In this document: one piece after another, positions 12,283-23,233 of the stretch
Numbering within the stretch: the first letter of the stretch is position 1
Layout of the letters: each line of letters opens with the position of its first letter
NCBI RefSeq assembly: GCF_036320965.1
Contig: NC_092289.1
Coordinates: 20,463,278 to 20,527,277 of the forward strand
DNA from: Panulirus ornatus
Taxonomy: Eukaryota > Arthropoda > Malacostraca > Decapoda > Palinuridae
Direction of reading: 5' to 3'
DNA length: 64,000 nt
Made by a program: the position numbers and the translations under genes
The notes under the pieces: generated by a model
Told to the model about the DNA's origin: nothing
Databases searched by the model: none
What the model saw: the letters and a program-made list of their open reading frames with translations, nothing else

Positions 12283-15200
12283 CTCTCCTTCGTCAGTAGA
12301 GATATATAACACCCTTTCCTTCGTCAGTAGTAATATCTAAAACACTAACCTTCGTTAGTGGTAATATCCAATACCCTCTCCTTCGTCAGTAGAGATATAT
12401 AACACCCTTTCCTTCGTCAGTAGTAATATCTAAAACACTAACCTTCGTTAGTGGTAATATCCAATACCCTCTCCTTCGTCTGTAGTAATATCTAACACCC
12501 TCTCCTTCGTCAGTAGAGATATATAACACCCTTTCCTTCGTCAGTAGTAATATCTAAAACACTAACCTTCGTTAGTGGTAATATCCAATACCCTCTCCTT
12601 CGTCAGTAGAGATATATAACACCCTTTCCTTCGTCAGTAGTAATATCTAAAACACTAACCTTCGTTAGTGGTAATATCCAATACCCTCTCCTTCGTCTGT
12701 AGTAACACCTAACGCCCTCTCCTTCGTCAGTAGAGATATATAACACCCTTTCCTTCGTCAGTAGTAATATCTAGCACCCTCTCCTTCGTCAGTAGTAATA
12801 TCTAAAACACTAACCTTCGTTAGTGGTAATATCCAATACCCTCTCCTTCGTCAGTAGAGATATATAACACCCTTTCCTTCGTCAGTAGTAATATCTAAAA
12901 CACTAACCTTCGTTAGTGGTAATATCCAATACCCTCTCCTTCGTCAGTAGAGATATATAACACCCTTTCCTTCGTCAGTAGTAATATCTAAAACACTAAC
13001 CTTCGTTAGTGGTAATATCCAATACCCTCTCCTTCGTCTGTAGTAATATCTAACACCCTCTCCTTCGTCAGTAGTAATATCTAAAACACTAACCTTCGTT
13101 AGTGGTAATATCCAATACCCTCTCCTTCGTCTGTAGTAATATCTAACACCCTCTCCTTCGTCTGTAGTAATATCTAACACCCTCTCCTTCGTCAGTAGAG
13201 ATATATAACACCCTTTCCTTCGTCAGTAGTAATATCTAGCACCCTCTCCTTCGTCAGTAGAGATATATAACACCCTTTCCTTCGTCAGTAGTAATATCTA
13301 AAACACTAACCTTCGTTAGTGGTAATATCCAATACCCTCTCCTTCGTCAGTAGAGATATATAACACCCTTTCCTTCGTCAGTAGTAATATCTAAAACACT
13401 AACCTTCGTTAGTGGTAATATCCAATACCCTCTCCTTCGTCAGTAGTAATATCTAAAACACTAACCTTCGTTAGTGGTAATATCCAATACCCTCTCCTTC
13501 GTCAGTAGAGATATATAACACCCTTTCCTTCGTCAGTAGTAATATCTAAAACACTAACCTTCGTTAGTGGTAATATCCAATACCCTCTCCTTCGTCAGTA
13601 GTAATATCTAAAACACTAACCTTCGTTAGTGGTAATATCCAATACCCTCTCCTTCGTCAGTAGAGATATATAACACCCTTTCCTTCGTCAGTAGTAATAT
13701 CTAAAACACTAACCTTCGTTAGTGGTAATATCCAATACCCTCTCCTTCGTCTGTAGTAATATCTAACACCCTCTCCTTCGTCTGTAGTAATATCTAACAC
13801 CCTCTCCTTCGTCAGTAGAGATATATAACACCCTTTCCTTCGTCAGTAGTAATATCTAAAACACTAACCTTCGTTAGTGGTAATATCCAATACCCTCTCC
13901 TTCGTCAGTAGAGATATATAACACCCTTTCCTTCGTCAGTAGTAATATCTAAAACACTAACCTTCGTTAGTGGTAATATCCAATACCCTCTCCTTCGTCA
14001 GTAGTAATATCTAGCACCCTCTCCTTCGTCTGTAGTAATATCTAACACCCTCTCCTTCGTCTGTAGTAATATCTAACACCCTCTCCTTCGTCTGTAGTAA
14101 TATCTAACACCCTCTCCTTCGTCTGTAGTAATATCTAACACCCTCTCCTTCGTCAGTAGAGATATATAACACCCTTTCCTTCGTCAGTAGTAATATCTAA
14201 AACACTAACCTTCGTTAGTGGTAATATCCAATACCCTCTCCTTCGTCAGTAGAGATATATAACACCCTTTCCTTCGTCAGTAGTAATATCTAAAACACTA
14301 ACCTTCGTTAGTGGTAATATCCAATACCCTCTCCTTCGTCAGTAGAGATATATAACACCCTTTCCTTCGTCAGTAGTAATATCTAGCACCCTCTCCTTCG
14401 TCAGTAGAGATATATAACACCCTTTCCTTCGTCAGTAGTAATATCTAAAACACTAACCTTCGTTAGTGGTAATATCCAATACCCTCTCCTTCGTCAGTAG
14501 AGATATATAACACCCTTTCCTTCGTCAGTAGTAATATCTAAAACACTAACCTTCGTTAGTGGTAATATCCAATACCCTCTCCTTCGTCAGTAGAGATATA
14601 TAACACCCTTTCCTTCGTCAGTAGTAATATCTAAAACACTAACCTTCGTTAGTGGTAATATCCAATACCCTCTCCTTCGTCAGTAGAGATATATAACACC
14701 CTTTCCTTCGTCAGTAGTAATATCTAAAACACTAACCTTCGTTAGTGGTAATATCCAATACCCTCTCCTTCGTCAGTAGAGATATATAACACCCTTTCCT
14801 TCGTCAGTAGTAATATCTAAAACACTAACCTTCGTTAGTGGTAATATCCAATACCCTCTCCTTCGTCAGTAGTAATATCTAGCACCCTCTCCTTCGTCAG
14901 TAGAGATATATAACACCCTTTCCTTCGTCAGTAGTAATATCTAGCACCCTCTCCTTCGTCAGTAGAGATATATAACACCCTTTCCTTCGTCAGTAGTAAT
15001 ATCTAAAACACTAACCTTCGTTAGTGGTAATATCCAATACCCTCTCCTTCGTCAGTAGAGATATATAACACCCTTTCCTTCGTCAGTAGTAATATCTAAA
15101 ACACTAACCTTCGTTAGTGGTAATATCCAATACCCTCTCCTTCGTCAGTAGAGATATATAACACCCTTTCCTTCGTCAGTAGTAATATCTAAAACACTAA

Positions 15201-15771
15201 CCTTCGTTAGTGGTAATATCCAATACCCTCTCCTTCGTCAGTAGTAATATCTAAAACACTAACCTTCGTTAGTGGTAATATCCAATACCCTCTCCTTCGT
15301 CAGTAGAGATATATAACACCCTTTCCTTCGTCAGTAGTAATATCTAAAACACTAACCTTCGTTAGTGGTAATATCCAATACCCTCTCCTTCGTCAGTAGT
15401 AATATCTAGCACCCTCTCCTTCGTCAGTAGAGATATATAACACCCTTTCCTTCGTCAGTAGTAATATCTAAAACACTAACCTTCGTTAGTGGTAATATCC
15501 AATACCCTCTCCTTCGTCTGTAGTAATATCTAACACCCTCTCCTTCGTCAGTAGTAATATCTAGCACCCTCTCCTTCGTCTGTAGTAATATCTAACACCC
15601 TCTCCTTCGTCTGTAGTAATATCTAACACCCTCTCCTTATGTCCTCTTTCAGTAGTAATATCTAAAACACTAATCCTTCGTTAGTGGTAATATCCAATAC
15701 CCTCTCCTTCGTCAGTAGTAATATCTAGCACCCTCTCCTTCGTCTGTAGTAATATCTAACACCCTCTCCTT
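12283..15771. repeat. 31-bp satellite with 93-bp higher-order organisation, about 112 units
   Basis: The monomer is 31 bp and its core is CCTTCGTCAGTAGTAATATC. Three diverged monomers follow each other in fixed order: one with TAGAGATATATAACACC, one with TAGTAATATCTAAAACA and one with CTAACCTTCGTTAGTGG. Together they make a 93-bp higher-order unit repeated many times. Two further variants (CGTCTGTAGTAATATC and ATATCTAGCACC) are interspersed, mostly as local runs. An irregular monomer at about 15637-15690 carries extra bases and CTAATCC. Because 93 is divisible by three, the minus strand has a spurious repetitive open frame. The array fills the 3' end of the D1-D2 intron. Confidence 0.97.
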
Positions 15772-15844
15772 CATGACATCAGGACTTCACGATAGTGCCT
15801 CTTGTCCTCACTATGATCCCTAAAATCATTCCCTTCTCCTTTAG

Positions 15845-16105
15845 ACGCCCCCACCGTCACGCTGGAAGGAGCCCCTTCCGAGGACATCGAGGAGAGCGTG
15901 GACGACGTAACGCTGAGGTGCCTGGTGGATTCGAACCCCGCGGCCAACGTGGTGTGGAGGTTGCTCGGGGAGGCCGACGTGTTCAGCTTCCAGCCCGAGG
16001 TCAGGTTCAGCCCCGCCTCCCGGAAGCACTCGGCCACTTACACCTGCGAGGCCAGGAACTCCGTCGGGGTGTCGGAACCCATCTCCGTCAAGCTGGACGT
16101 AAAGT
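15845..16105 (+). CDS. Ig-superfamily receptor, exon C: complete Ig domain 2
   Basis: One exon encodes a whole C2-type Ig domain. The acceptor is CTCCTTTAG before 15845 and the donor AAGT|GTGAGT at 16106. Both ends are phase 1 (261 bp), the classic symmetric Ig-domain exon. Joined to exon B it begins D-APTVTLEG. The B-strand cysteine is in DVTLRCLV, the core tryptophan in NVVWRLL, and the F-strand motif is SATYTCEARNSVG, which has the tyrosine two residues before the cysteine. It ends ISVKLDVK, and the last base T combines with the next exon to give LDVKYPPRVLSV, a textbook inter-Ig linker. That junction is strong support for both splice sites. The exon starts only 73 bp after the large satellite, and a three-copy repeat begins 25 bp after it. 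Confidence 0.92.
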
Positions 16106-16130
16106 GTGAGTATCTGCGGGTCCTCTGCAG

Positions 16131-16295
16131 TTAACTTGACGTGGTTGCTTATGTAAGAGCAACGTCGCATGTGCTGAGTACCGACGCATCTTGTGTAGCA
16201 AACTTGACATGGTTACCGACGTAAGAACAACGTCGCATGTACAAGTGCCGACGCATCTTGTAACCTTGACGTGGTGACTGACGTAAGAGATAGAT
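16131..16295. repeat. About 65-bp tandem repeat, 2.5 copies, just after exon C
   Basis: Units begin AACTTGACGTGGTT and contain GTAAGAGCAACGTCGCATGT and CCGACGCATCTTGT. Two full copies and a partial third are visible in the intron. Confidence 0.85.
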
Positions 16296-16529
16296 CATCT
16301 CGTAACCACAGTGGACTTACAGACTTCCGTCGTATTTGAGGGTCATTGATTGTATATACTGACGGTTGTAGGGTACCGATGGTCGTAGGATGACGTAGCG
16401 ACTGCTGCCGATGGCGCGACGGTGAGCTGAGACTGTGGCAGTGGTCTGCGATGTTGTCGTTAACACACTGACAAGTTTTTTTAAGGGTAGAATTCGACGT
16501 AGTGACGCATGACACATCACTGTGCCCAA

Positions 16530-16700
16530 AGGCCTTACCATCCCGTCCAAGAGTCGTACCCATGTGTTCGAGGATCGTACCACTGTGTTCAAGGGTCGTA
16601 CTTAACGCGTCCAAGGGCTGCACCATTGTGTTCAGTGGTCGTGCCGTTGTGATCAAGGGTCGTACCGTTGTGTTCAGTGGTCGTAGCCTTGTGTTCAAGG
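16530..16700. repeat. Dispersed GTCGTAC-type repeat, copy 3 (about 7 units)
   Basis: Repeated units of about 21-22 bp resemble GTCGTACCGTTGTGTTCAAG, tandemly arranged with about 70-85% likeness by eye. Confidence 0.75.
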
Positions 16701-17389
16701 GGGGTCAAAAGAACATTCTGTTTTCTATATGAAGCTCGTCGAGTTTCGTACAGAAAACGACCACCAGGAACAGATTTCATGAACTAAACAAACTCTCATG
16801 ATTGATGACAAGTATGGTGTCCGTCCGCCGAGTGTTCCCAAATATACGTCTCTTTTTAATCCAGTTTATTTCCCATTATGTTCACCGGCGGGCTTAAGGG
16901 ACGCCCCACCGCCCCCCCAATTAGGCAAAATTAACCCCCTCAAAAGGTTCTGCGTGTCTGTGTACACTGGACCCATCCGGTGCAAATGAGAAGAGAGGTA
17001 ATGGCCAATAGATGTAATGTTAGTCCAATCTAACGTTGAGTAAAGTACGGGAATAATGAATTAACGAAGACAGTTTGTTAACAGGCCATGAGTGTGGGCA
17101 AGGCTAAAGGAGGTCGTATTTCACTACGAAAACAAATTAGGAGTGTAGACTAGGCGACCTGAAGTATACTAGCCAGAGACGTAAACTAGACGACCTGAAC
17201 TACTAGTTTGAGACATAAGCTTGATTAGCCTAGAACCTAAGACTTGAACCATGAGCAAAAAAAAAAAAGAATGTATGACAAACATTTAAGAGAATTTAGT
17301 TGACGACAGCAAGAGGGAAGATGAAAAGCTTGTCGGAAAAATAAGGAGGGGAATTGAAAGGTGTTTTGCGTCCTTGTCTCTCGATACAG

Positions 17390-17508
17390 ATCCCCCGCGA
17401 GTGCTGAGCGTCAGGCCCGCGCCGGTGGTGACGGCAGCCCTGTACAACCACACCCTCCTGGAATGCCAGGCGGAGGCAAACCCACCACCCAAGTACACCT
17501 GGATCCAG
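17390..17508 (+). CDS. Ig-superfamily receptor, exon D: first half of Ig domain 3
   Basis: The acceptor CTCGATACAG precedes 17390 and the donor is CCAG|GTGAGT at 17509. It enters in phase 1 and leaves in phase 0 (119 bp). With the preceding base it begins Y-PPRVLSVRPAPVV, so the D2-D3 linker is perfect. The B-strand motif is HTLLECQAEANPPP and the C-strand is KYTWIQ, with the core tryptophan near the exon end. An N-glycosylation sequon (NHT) sits just before the B strand. The phase-0 cut after the C-strand tryptophan corresponds to the cut in D1. Family and cellular role are as for the other exons: an extracellular, ligand-binding or adhesive Ig domain. A minisatellite of roughly 30-bp periodicity starts less than 100 bp downstream in the intron. 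Confidence 0.9.
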
Positions 17509-17589
17509 GTGAGTCCACCATCGCTGTATCTGCCACTCCGTCCACGCCCATACCACTCCCAGCTGCGTGGTCAGAGCTGTGGTCTCCTC

Positions 17590-17890
17590 TCACAGCGCTG
17601 ACATGCCTCTGATCTCCTCTCTTACCACTGCCATGCCTCTGATCTCCTCTTACTCTACTGCCATGCCTCTGATCTCCTCTCTCACCACTGCCATGCCTCT
17701 GATCTCCTCTCACCACTGCCATGCCTCTGATCTCCTCTCACCACTGCCATGCCTCTGATCTCCTCCCTCACCACTGCCATGCCTCTGATCTCCTCTCACT
17801 CTACTGCCATGCCTCTGATCTCCTCTCTCACCACTGCCATGCCTCTGATCTCCTCTCACTCTACTGCCATGCCTCTGATCTACTCTCACT
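17590..17890. repeat. 27-30-bp minisatellite, about 10 copies
   Basis: Repeats share GCCATGCCTCTGATCTCC, followed by variable TCTCACCACT or TCACTCTACT. Unit lengths alternate, and the plus-strand open frame reads repeated MPLISS. Confidence 0.9.
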
Positions 17891-18268
17891 CTGCTGAACC
17901 TTTCATTTCTCCCTCATCTTTTCACTGCTAGTCTCGCTTATCATCCCCTCGCCTTACTTCGCTAATACCTGACCACCCTTCCCCTCTCCCTTGCTCTTAC
18001 ATCAACCCTTCCACCCTCCCTCCTTCCCCTTCTCTCCCTGAATTTATCTCCCTTAACCCCAGAATCTTTGCCTTCTACTCTGCTATCATGTTTCTACCAT
18101 AGATAAGATTATGGCCGCAGAGAACCTCGTCATGGACCAGCAGGTCCCCTGTTATCTGTCCTACCACCTACTCTTTCTCTCTTATACATACCTCCTTCCT
18201 ACATTATCTTGCATCTTACCTTCTCCCTCCTCGGCTTACCCATTTTACTCCTCCATTTTTACTTATTT

Positions 18269-18270
<2 letters not shown>

Positions 18271-18361
<91 letters not shown>
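18271..18361. repeat. (CT)n microsatellite
   Basis: Uninterrupted CT run of about 90 bp. Confidence 0.98.
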
Positions 18362-18367
<6 letters not shown>

Positions 18368-18728
18368 CTCCTCCGTAAGGATTCCCTTTCTTCATGGCCA
18401 GTGTTTTGGTGGCAGGCACAAGTGCTCGAGCGGAGCACTTCAGTACCGCCGCCTGGCGGGAGTAATTCTCCTAGACGGACGGGAATGCACGGCATATTAT
18501 TGCCCTCTTGAAAGGCCTCCTAAATTGTATGACACTTTATGTACTTGAATCACAGCTCGTCATTATTAATACCTTGTTGTTAAGCTTACGATTCTTATTG
18601 ACAGGCGTCCATGTTCACCCCCCAAGATCATCTTTAGAACTCTTGGGAATAAATCTTTTCTTTACGATTCTTTATTTCACTCGTTTCGCCTGTGACGTCT
18701 GTCTGTCCGTCCGTCTGGGACCCTGCAG

Positions 18729-18894
18729 ACGATGACGGACACGCAGGAGGTGGTCGTCCGCGGGAACAACGCGACGCTTCTGCTAGAGGGCGTCACCTAC
18801 GAGCACCAGGGGCAGTACGTGTGCATCGCTTACTCCGTCTTGAAGGGCGAGACTGTTGAGGACAGGAGCCAGCCAATCACCCTAGAGGTCGTCG
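18729..18894 (+). CDS. Ig-superfamily receptor, exon E: second half of Ig domain 3
   Basis: The acceptor GACCCTGCAG precedes 18729 and the donor is GTCG|GTAAGC at 18895. It enters in phase 0 and leaves in phase 1 (166 bp), so WIQ in exon D continues into TMTDTQEVVV. The E-F strand motif is LEGVTYEHQGQYVCIAY, with the disulfide cysteine that pairs with LLECQA. An N-glycosylation sequon (NAT) lies in GNNATLLLEG. The domain ends PITLEVVG, and the split glycine joins exon F as VVGAPQVL, again a regular Ig linker. No stop or frame break is present. D3 is a canonical I/C2-type domain, unlike D1 (extra cysteines) and D4 (missing F-strand cysteine). Confidence 0.9.
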
Positions 18895-20013
18895 GTAAGC
18901 CACTGACCACACCCTCGTTTTCTTTGTTTTTCCCAAGTTTGCTTCATTCAGATTTTTCTCATCTTCTTTCATTGCTGATCATTCATTTATGAGGAGGAAA
19001 AGGTTTTTGTTGTCTCTTTCTTCCCGTTTATGGTCCTTTAGTTTCTGGTCGACTGACACGGGCTTAGGCAGGGACTGCCAGTATACCGGTTCAGAACCTA
19101 CCCCTAGACAGGGGTAGAAAGAGTTGGGAGATTCCGGGAAGATTCCGAATGGTGTGGGGAAGGTCTCAGGCGAGTTTACAAAGGGTTCACAACGGTTGAA
19201 AGGGTTTCATGGAATTTAGAGGGGCTGCAGATGAAGTTAGATGGGGATTCAGAAAGAGATTCAGAGGGCTGAAGGAAGTGTTCCGATAAAGTTCAGAAAG
19301 AGGTTAGAAGACCCTTGAAGAGGATTTAGGATCGCTCCAGAAACGGTTCGTGACTTATTAAGTTCCAAAGGCCTTCAATGGATTAGGAAAAAGATTAGGT
19401 TTGGAGGGGCTTCAGAAAGATCGCGGTGAGGTCCATGAAGGACTCAGGTTTTGAGAAGGGATTCAGTTCAGAATCACATCTGAGGAAGGATCGGAAACGC
19501 TTCGTAGTGATTCATACTGGCTTTGCAAAGGACTCGGAGGGACTGCTTCCACTCGAAGCAATCTGAGCAGCCCCTCAGTGCCTGGTGGACATTAGTCGTG
19601 GTTATGGACTTATGAGAGCAAGACATTTCTCCGCCATTTTCCGAGTCATGAAGGGTTCAGGGTAGATTGGAGGGTTCCGAAAATTTCAGGAAGCTTCAGT
19701 CATATTGGATTCGAGGACTAGACTGAGCATGGTTCCAGTGGGAGGGAGTGGCACCTATACCAAGCCAATCAGATGACGTAGCCCATGTATCCAACCAATC
19801 AGAGGGGACTGACCCTTGTGTCCACCAGACTTGTCACCGCCCATGAGACTTCGTCGAAATGTGGCGGCCATGATGGATAGATGTGTCCTAAGGATGGTCA
19901 GGTGAGTCTGGTGGTGAGGACGAATTCCGCGCGTTGAGGGAGGAGACGCGGGGAGAACGGAGGACAACGATGCCAGAGCTTGACTTACCGATCCTCGTCC
20001 TCTTGTTCCACTG

Positions 20014-20019
<6 letters not shown>

Positions 20020-20097
<78 letters not shown>
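20020..20097. repeat. (GA)n microsatellite
   Basis: Uninterrupted GA run of about 78 bp. Confidence 0.98.
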
Positions 20098-20098
<1 letters not shown>

Positions 20099-20759
20099 AG
20101 TAGGGTGGCGCACCTCCGCCCTCTCCTGGCAACCCCCATCCCCGAAAGTGAACCCCCCCCTAACCTCATCTCCAGTCCATTGTCTCCCCCTCTGCAACCT
20201 CACCTCTCTCGCCACTCCCCTTCCTTCCTCAGGTCCCTCCCTTCTCCTCCTCCTCCTCTCACCACCCAACTGCCTCATCTTCCCCAGAGGAACGTTCACG
20301 CCTCCCTGGGAACCACTGGTCGCCAGACCTCTCTCTCTCCACCCAACTCGACAGTTCGCCAGCTATAATCGTGAAGGACGCACAGTTCTCCCAACGACTC
20401 TTTTTAAAAGGGTTATAATATCAGCTCGAGAGGCCAGGGTTATGGCTGTCTTGTTAAGTGAGACGTACACCAGCACCACCTCTCCCACAGCATCATTAAG
20501 ACGCAGCTCTGATGTTAGTGGCGACCTCTGAGGACAGTTGAACCTGGTGAATATGACCCAGTGACCCCGTTTACCTCCCCCTTCCCCCGAGGCCGTGGGA
20601 CGCGACGCGTTTGTGACTAGTTCGGGATCGTGATGTGACCTGACTTGACCTAACCCGACTTGCCTCAGCAGATGCCCGACTCCAGCCAAGGATTGCTCGT
20701 TCTACCACACACTTGTTCTCTCGTGTTGCTTTAATTTCCTTTAGGCGTGACCTCTGACC

Positions 20760-20862
20760 TGCACCATCATACTAGAGGATCGTACCGTCGTGCAGAAGGA
20801 TCGTACCGTCGTGCATGAGGGTCGTACCGTCGTGCACAACGGTCGTACCGTCGTGCGTAAGG
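20760..20862. repeat. Dispersed GTCGTAC-type repeat, copy 4 (4 units of about 22 bp)
   Basis: Four nearly perfect units with the core ATCGTACCGTCGTGCA or GTCGTACCGTCGTGC. It is preceded by GTGACCTCTGACCTG, which is also found in copy 2. Confidence 0.85.
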
Positions 20863-20940
20863 GATAAAACGCCGTCCTTTGTTTTCTGGTTATTATTACC
20901 TTTCTAACTTTATCACTCTGTCTCGTTAATCCCCTCTCCT

Positions 20941-21042
<102 letters not shown>

Positions 21043-21312
21043 CTCTTTTTAAGCATTTCCCTTCTCTTTTTTTCTCTTTCTCGTGCCTCATCCACGCCAA
21101 AGGGACATAACACATCTGCGCACTGAATATCATCCTTATGGCCTCGGACGTAGGGCCTAAACTTACTGTTGGTCGCCCACCTTCACCTGAATGGCGCCTT
21201 ATATTTAAGGGAGTTAGGTGAACGATAGATCTGATAGATCATGCTGGATTTTGATTAGTGTGAGCACCTCATAATTATTCCACGTCGAGGGCATTAATTA
21301 CCCTAATGACTA

Positions 21313-21314
<2 letters not shown>

Positions 21315-21397
<83 letters not shown>
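21315..21397. repeat. (CT)n microsatellite
   Basis: Uninterrupted CT run of about 82 bp. It is the last long CT array in the window. Confidence 0.98.
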
Positions 21398-21400
<3 letters not shown>

Positions 21401-22660
21401 ATTTTATTTCATTCCGCTTCATCCTATGACCTCACCATCTCTCGCACTTTTCTCTTCTCCCTTATTTCCAATCCTGATCATCCACACCACTCGTTCCCTA
21501 TTTCATTTATCTTTTTTATATCATCTCCTCACGATGCTGTCTTGTCCCCCACTATGCACTGGTCTCGACACCGCTTCCTTCATCCCCTAAAACTGAGTCG
21601 GTTTCTTTTACCGCTCGAAAACTGATGTCTTTTGGCAACGCTGCTAACAGAAGGGTGCGAGACGCTCAAGGGATAGAGCGAATTTGAGCAGTGTGGCATG
21701 CGGGAGAAGACGTGCTGTGCTGTCAGTGGGCTAAATCAGGCCAGGAATCGACATCAGCCATTTATCAAGTTTTATAATTACCCCTCCAAGAGCTCTTTTC
21801 AGGGACTCCTACAGCCCGAGGTTGAGCTGGGGCCTGGGATAGCCTGCTAGGGTTCGGTGGGGGGAGGAATGCCAGTGGGGCGAGGGAGAACTGTGTGGTG
21901 GTTGGGGAGGAAATGGCCGTGGAGAGTGTGGGGATCGGGGAGTTATGGGGCCGTGCAGTGTGTGGGAGGGGGTGGGGGTCGATGCAGGCACGGGAGGGCA
22001 TGCAAGGAATGGTGTTATATAATGAGGTATTTGAAGATCCCTAAATGCTCTGAGCTTCGAAGCCAGGTTAAACGCCTTCCCAGTAAGCTACTATGCATAA
22101 TAATAGCCGAATTTCATTTTTCTTTTCCCCCTCGGAAACTTACAGATTTTTAGCATGCATATTTTTCGTTTTTCTTCTCCCGGCGAAAGTAACCGAGCAC
22201 CCATCTAGGGCACGGGTGGTAGTGCAGGTTCCCTGGGCTCCCCTTAATTGGGGGTAGGGGCGTCGGGGGCGTCACTCAACAGGATTGTTTTTTGACATAT
22301 GCTCCCCGATTAACATTTTATTTTACGGTTTGGGTTTGAGTGATAAAAAAAACGCCTCCTTTTCAACTATAGTAATATCTTGCTACTATCAGTTGCATTA
22401 CCGCTCCTACGTTACAATTTTGATCAAATAAGGCATTAAGTCTTTAAGAGTCTATATACATTTAAGTTTGGCCTATCTCTTCAACAGTTTATGATTACAC
22501 TGTATATATCTTTATATACATCCACTGTTATTGCCTGTCTCTTGGGAAAAAAAATAAAGTGAGAGCATACTTATGATAGAGGGCGAATTTGAGACGTAAT
22601 AGATATAAGGAATTGAAAAGGGGGCGGGTTATTGACGCTAGGTGGAAAAAGCATTCTTTA

Positions 22661-22796
22661 CAGTAATTCATATTTAGCATGAAAATTTAAGTTACAGTAA
22701 TTCATATTTTGCATGAAAATTAAAGTTACAGTAATTCATGTTTAGCATGAAAATTTAAGTTACAGTAATTCATATTTAGCATGAAAATTTAAGTTT
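22661..22796. repeat. 34-bp tandem repeat, four copies
   Basis: Four copies of a unit containing CAGTAATTCATATTTAGCAT followed by GAAAATTTAAGTTA, with one or two substitutions per copy. Confidence 0.93.
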
Positions 22797-22912
22797 TACA
22801 TCATTAGGGAATTCATAAAAAGATGGATATCCTAGACATAAGCTGTGCGTAGAACGCACCAACGAGTGGCGAGAGTGACCGAGTTCGACTCGGCATTGTT
22901 GTCGCCGGCGCC

Positions 22913-23233
22913 ATGTTTGTTTATGTTGTGCTGTTTCGTGCACCCATTTCCTTTCTTGTGGGGAAAAATGGAGATGTCATTACTACAGCAAATGGAGCCA
23001 TCCTTGTCCTAGGAGGGGAGGAACCAGGAATAGACTTGGAGGAGGCCGCCACACTATTGAGGAGTGTGAGTAATCACGGAGATCGTTTGGGGCCCGCAGC
23101 CGGGGTTCACCTTACTGCCATTGTCCAGTCTTTTGTTCTCTCCCTACCCTTATCCTTCTTCCCCCCCTCCACTCCACTCCTGCCTCCACCCACAGACCAC
23201 CTACTGCATCTCTGCCACCCCAGGGCCAAATAA
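22913..23233 (+). other. Unassigned 106-codon open frame in a small GC-balanced island
   Basis: The ATG lies in GCCGGCGCCATGTTT, directly after a CpG-rich stretch that includes the inverted repeat CCGAGTTCGACTCGG. The predicted peptide starts MFVYVVLFRAPISFLV, which is hydrophobic, continues through GEEPGIDLEEAATLLRSV and ends in a low-complexity proline/leucine stretch. I recognise no family. It could be an alternative first exon, an old insertion or chance. There is no adjoining exon evidence. Confidence 0.2.

Larger units (their letters stand above)
10361..15844 (+). other. Intron between Ig domains 1 and 2 (5.5 kb, phase 1)
   Basis: 10361-12280 has a (TA)n run, a short CACC cluster, TCAC-rich sequence at 10380-10620 and degenerate GAAGTTC-type repetition at about 11525-11720. 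I see no exon there. The 3' two thirds is the 31/93-bp satellite, which stops 73 bp before the next exon. Confidence 0.8.
16106..17389 (+). other. Intron between Ig domains 2 and 3 (1.3 kb, phase 1)
   Basis: It contains the 65-bp tandem repeat and a GTCGTAC-type repeat cluster at 16530-16700. I see nothing specific in 16720-17389 apart from a short A run near 17260. Confidence 0.85.
17509..18728 (+). other. Intron inside Ig domain 3 (1.2 kb, phase 0)
   Basis: It holds the CATGCCTCTGATCTCCTC minisatellite, a pyrimidine-rich region and a (CT)n array. I found no additional exon at 18370-18700. Confidence 0.85.

Noticed and set aside
12944..13180. Repetitive 78-codon minus-strand frame in the satellite
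   Set aside because: A consequence of the 93-bp unit being divisible by three; it breaks wherever monomer order changes.
12283..15771. CRISPR-like array
   Set aside because: Units are contiguous 31-mers without unique spacers, in an intron of a eukaryotic gene.
19980..20531. 183-codon plus-strand frame
   Set aside because: Starts in a (GA)n array and continues in proline/serine-rich sequence with no domain; phase and splice sites do not fit the Ig gene.
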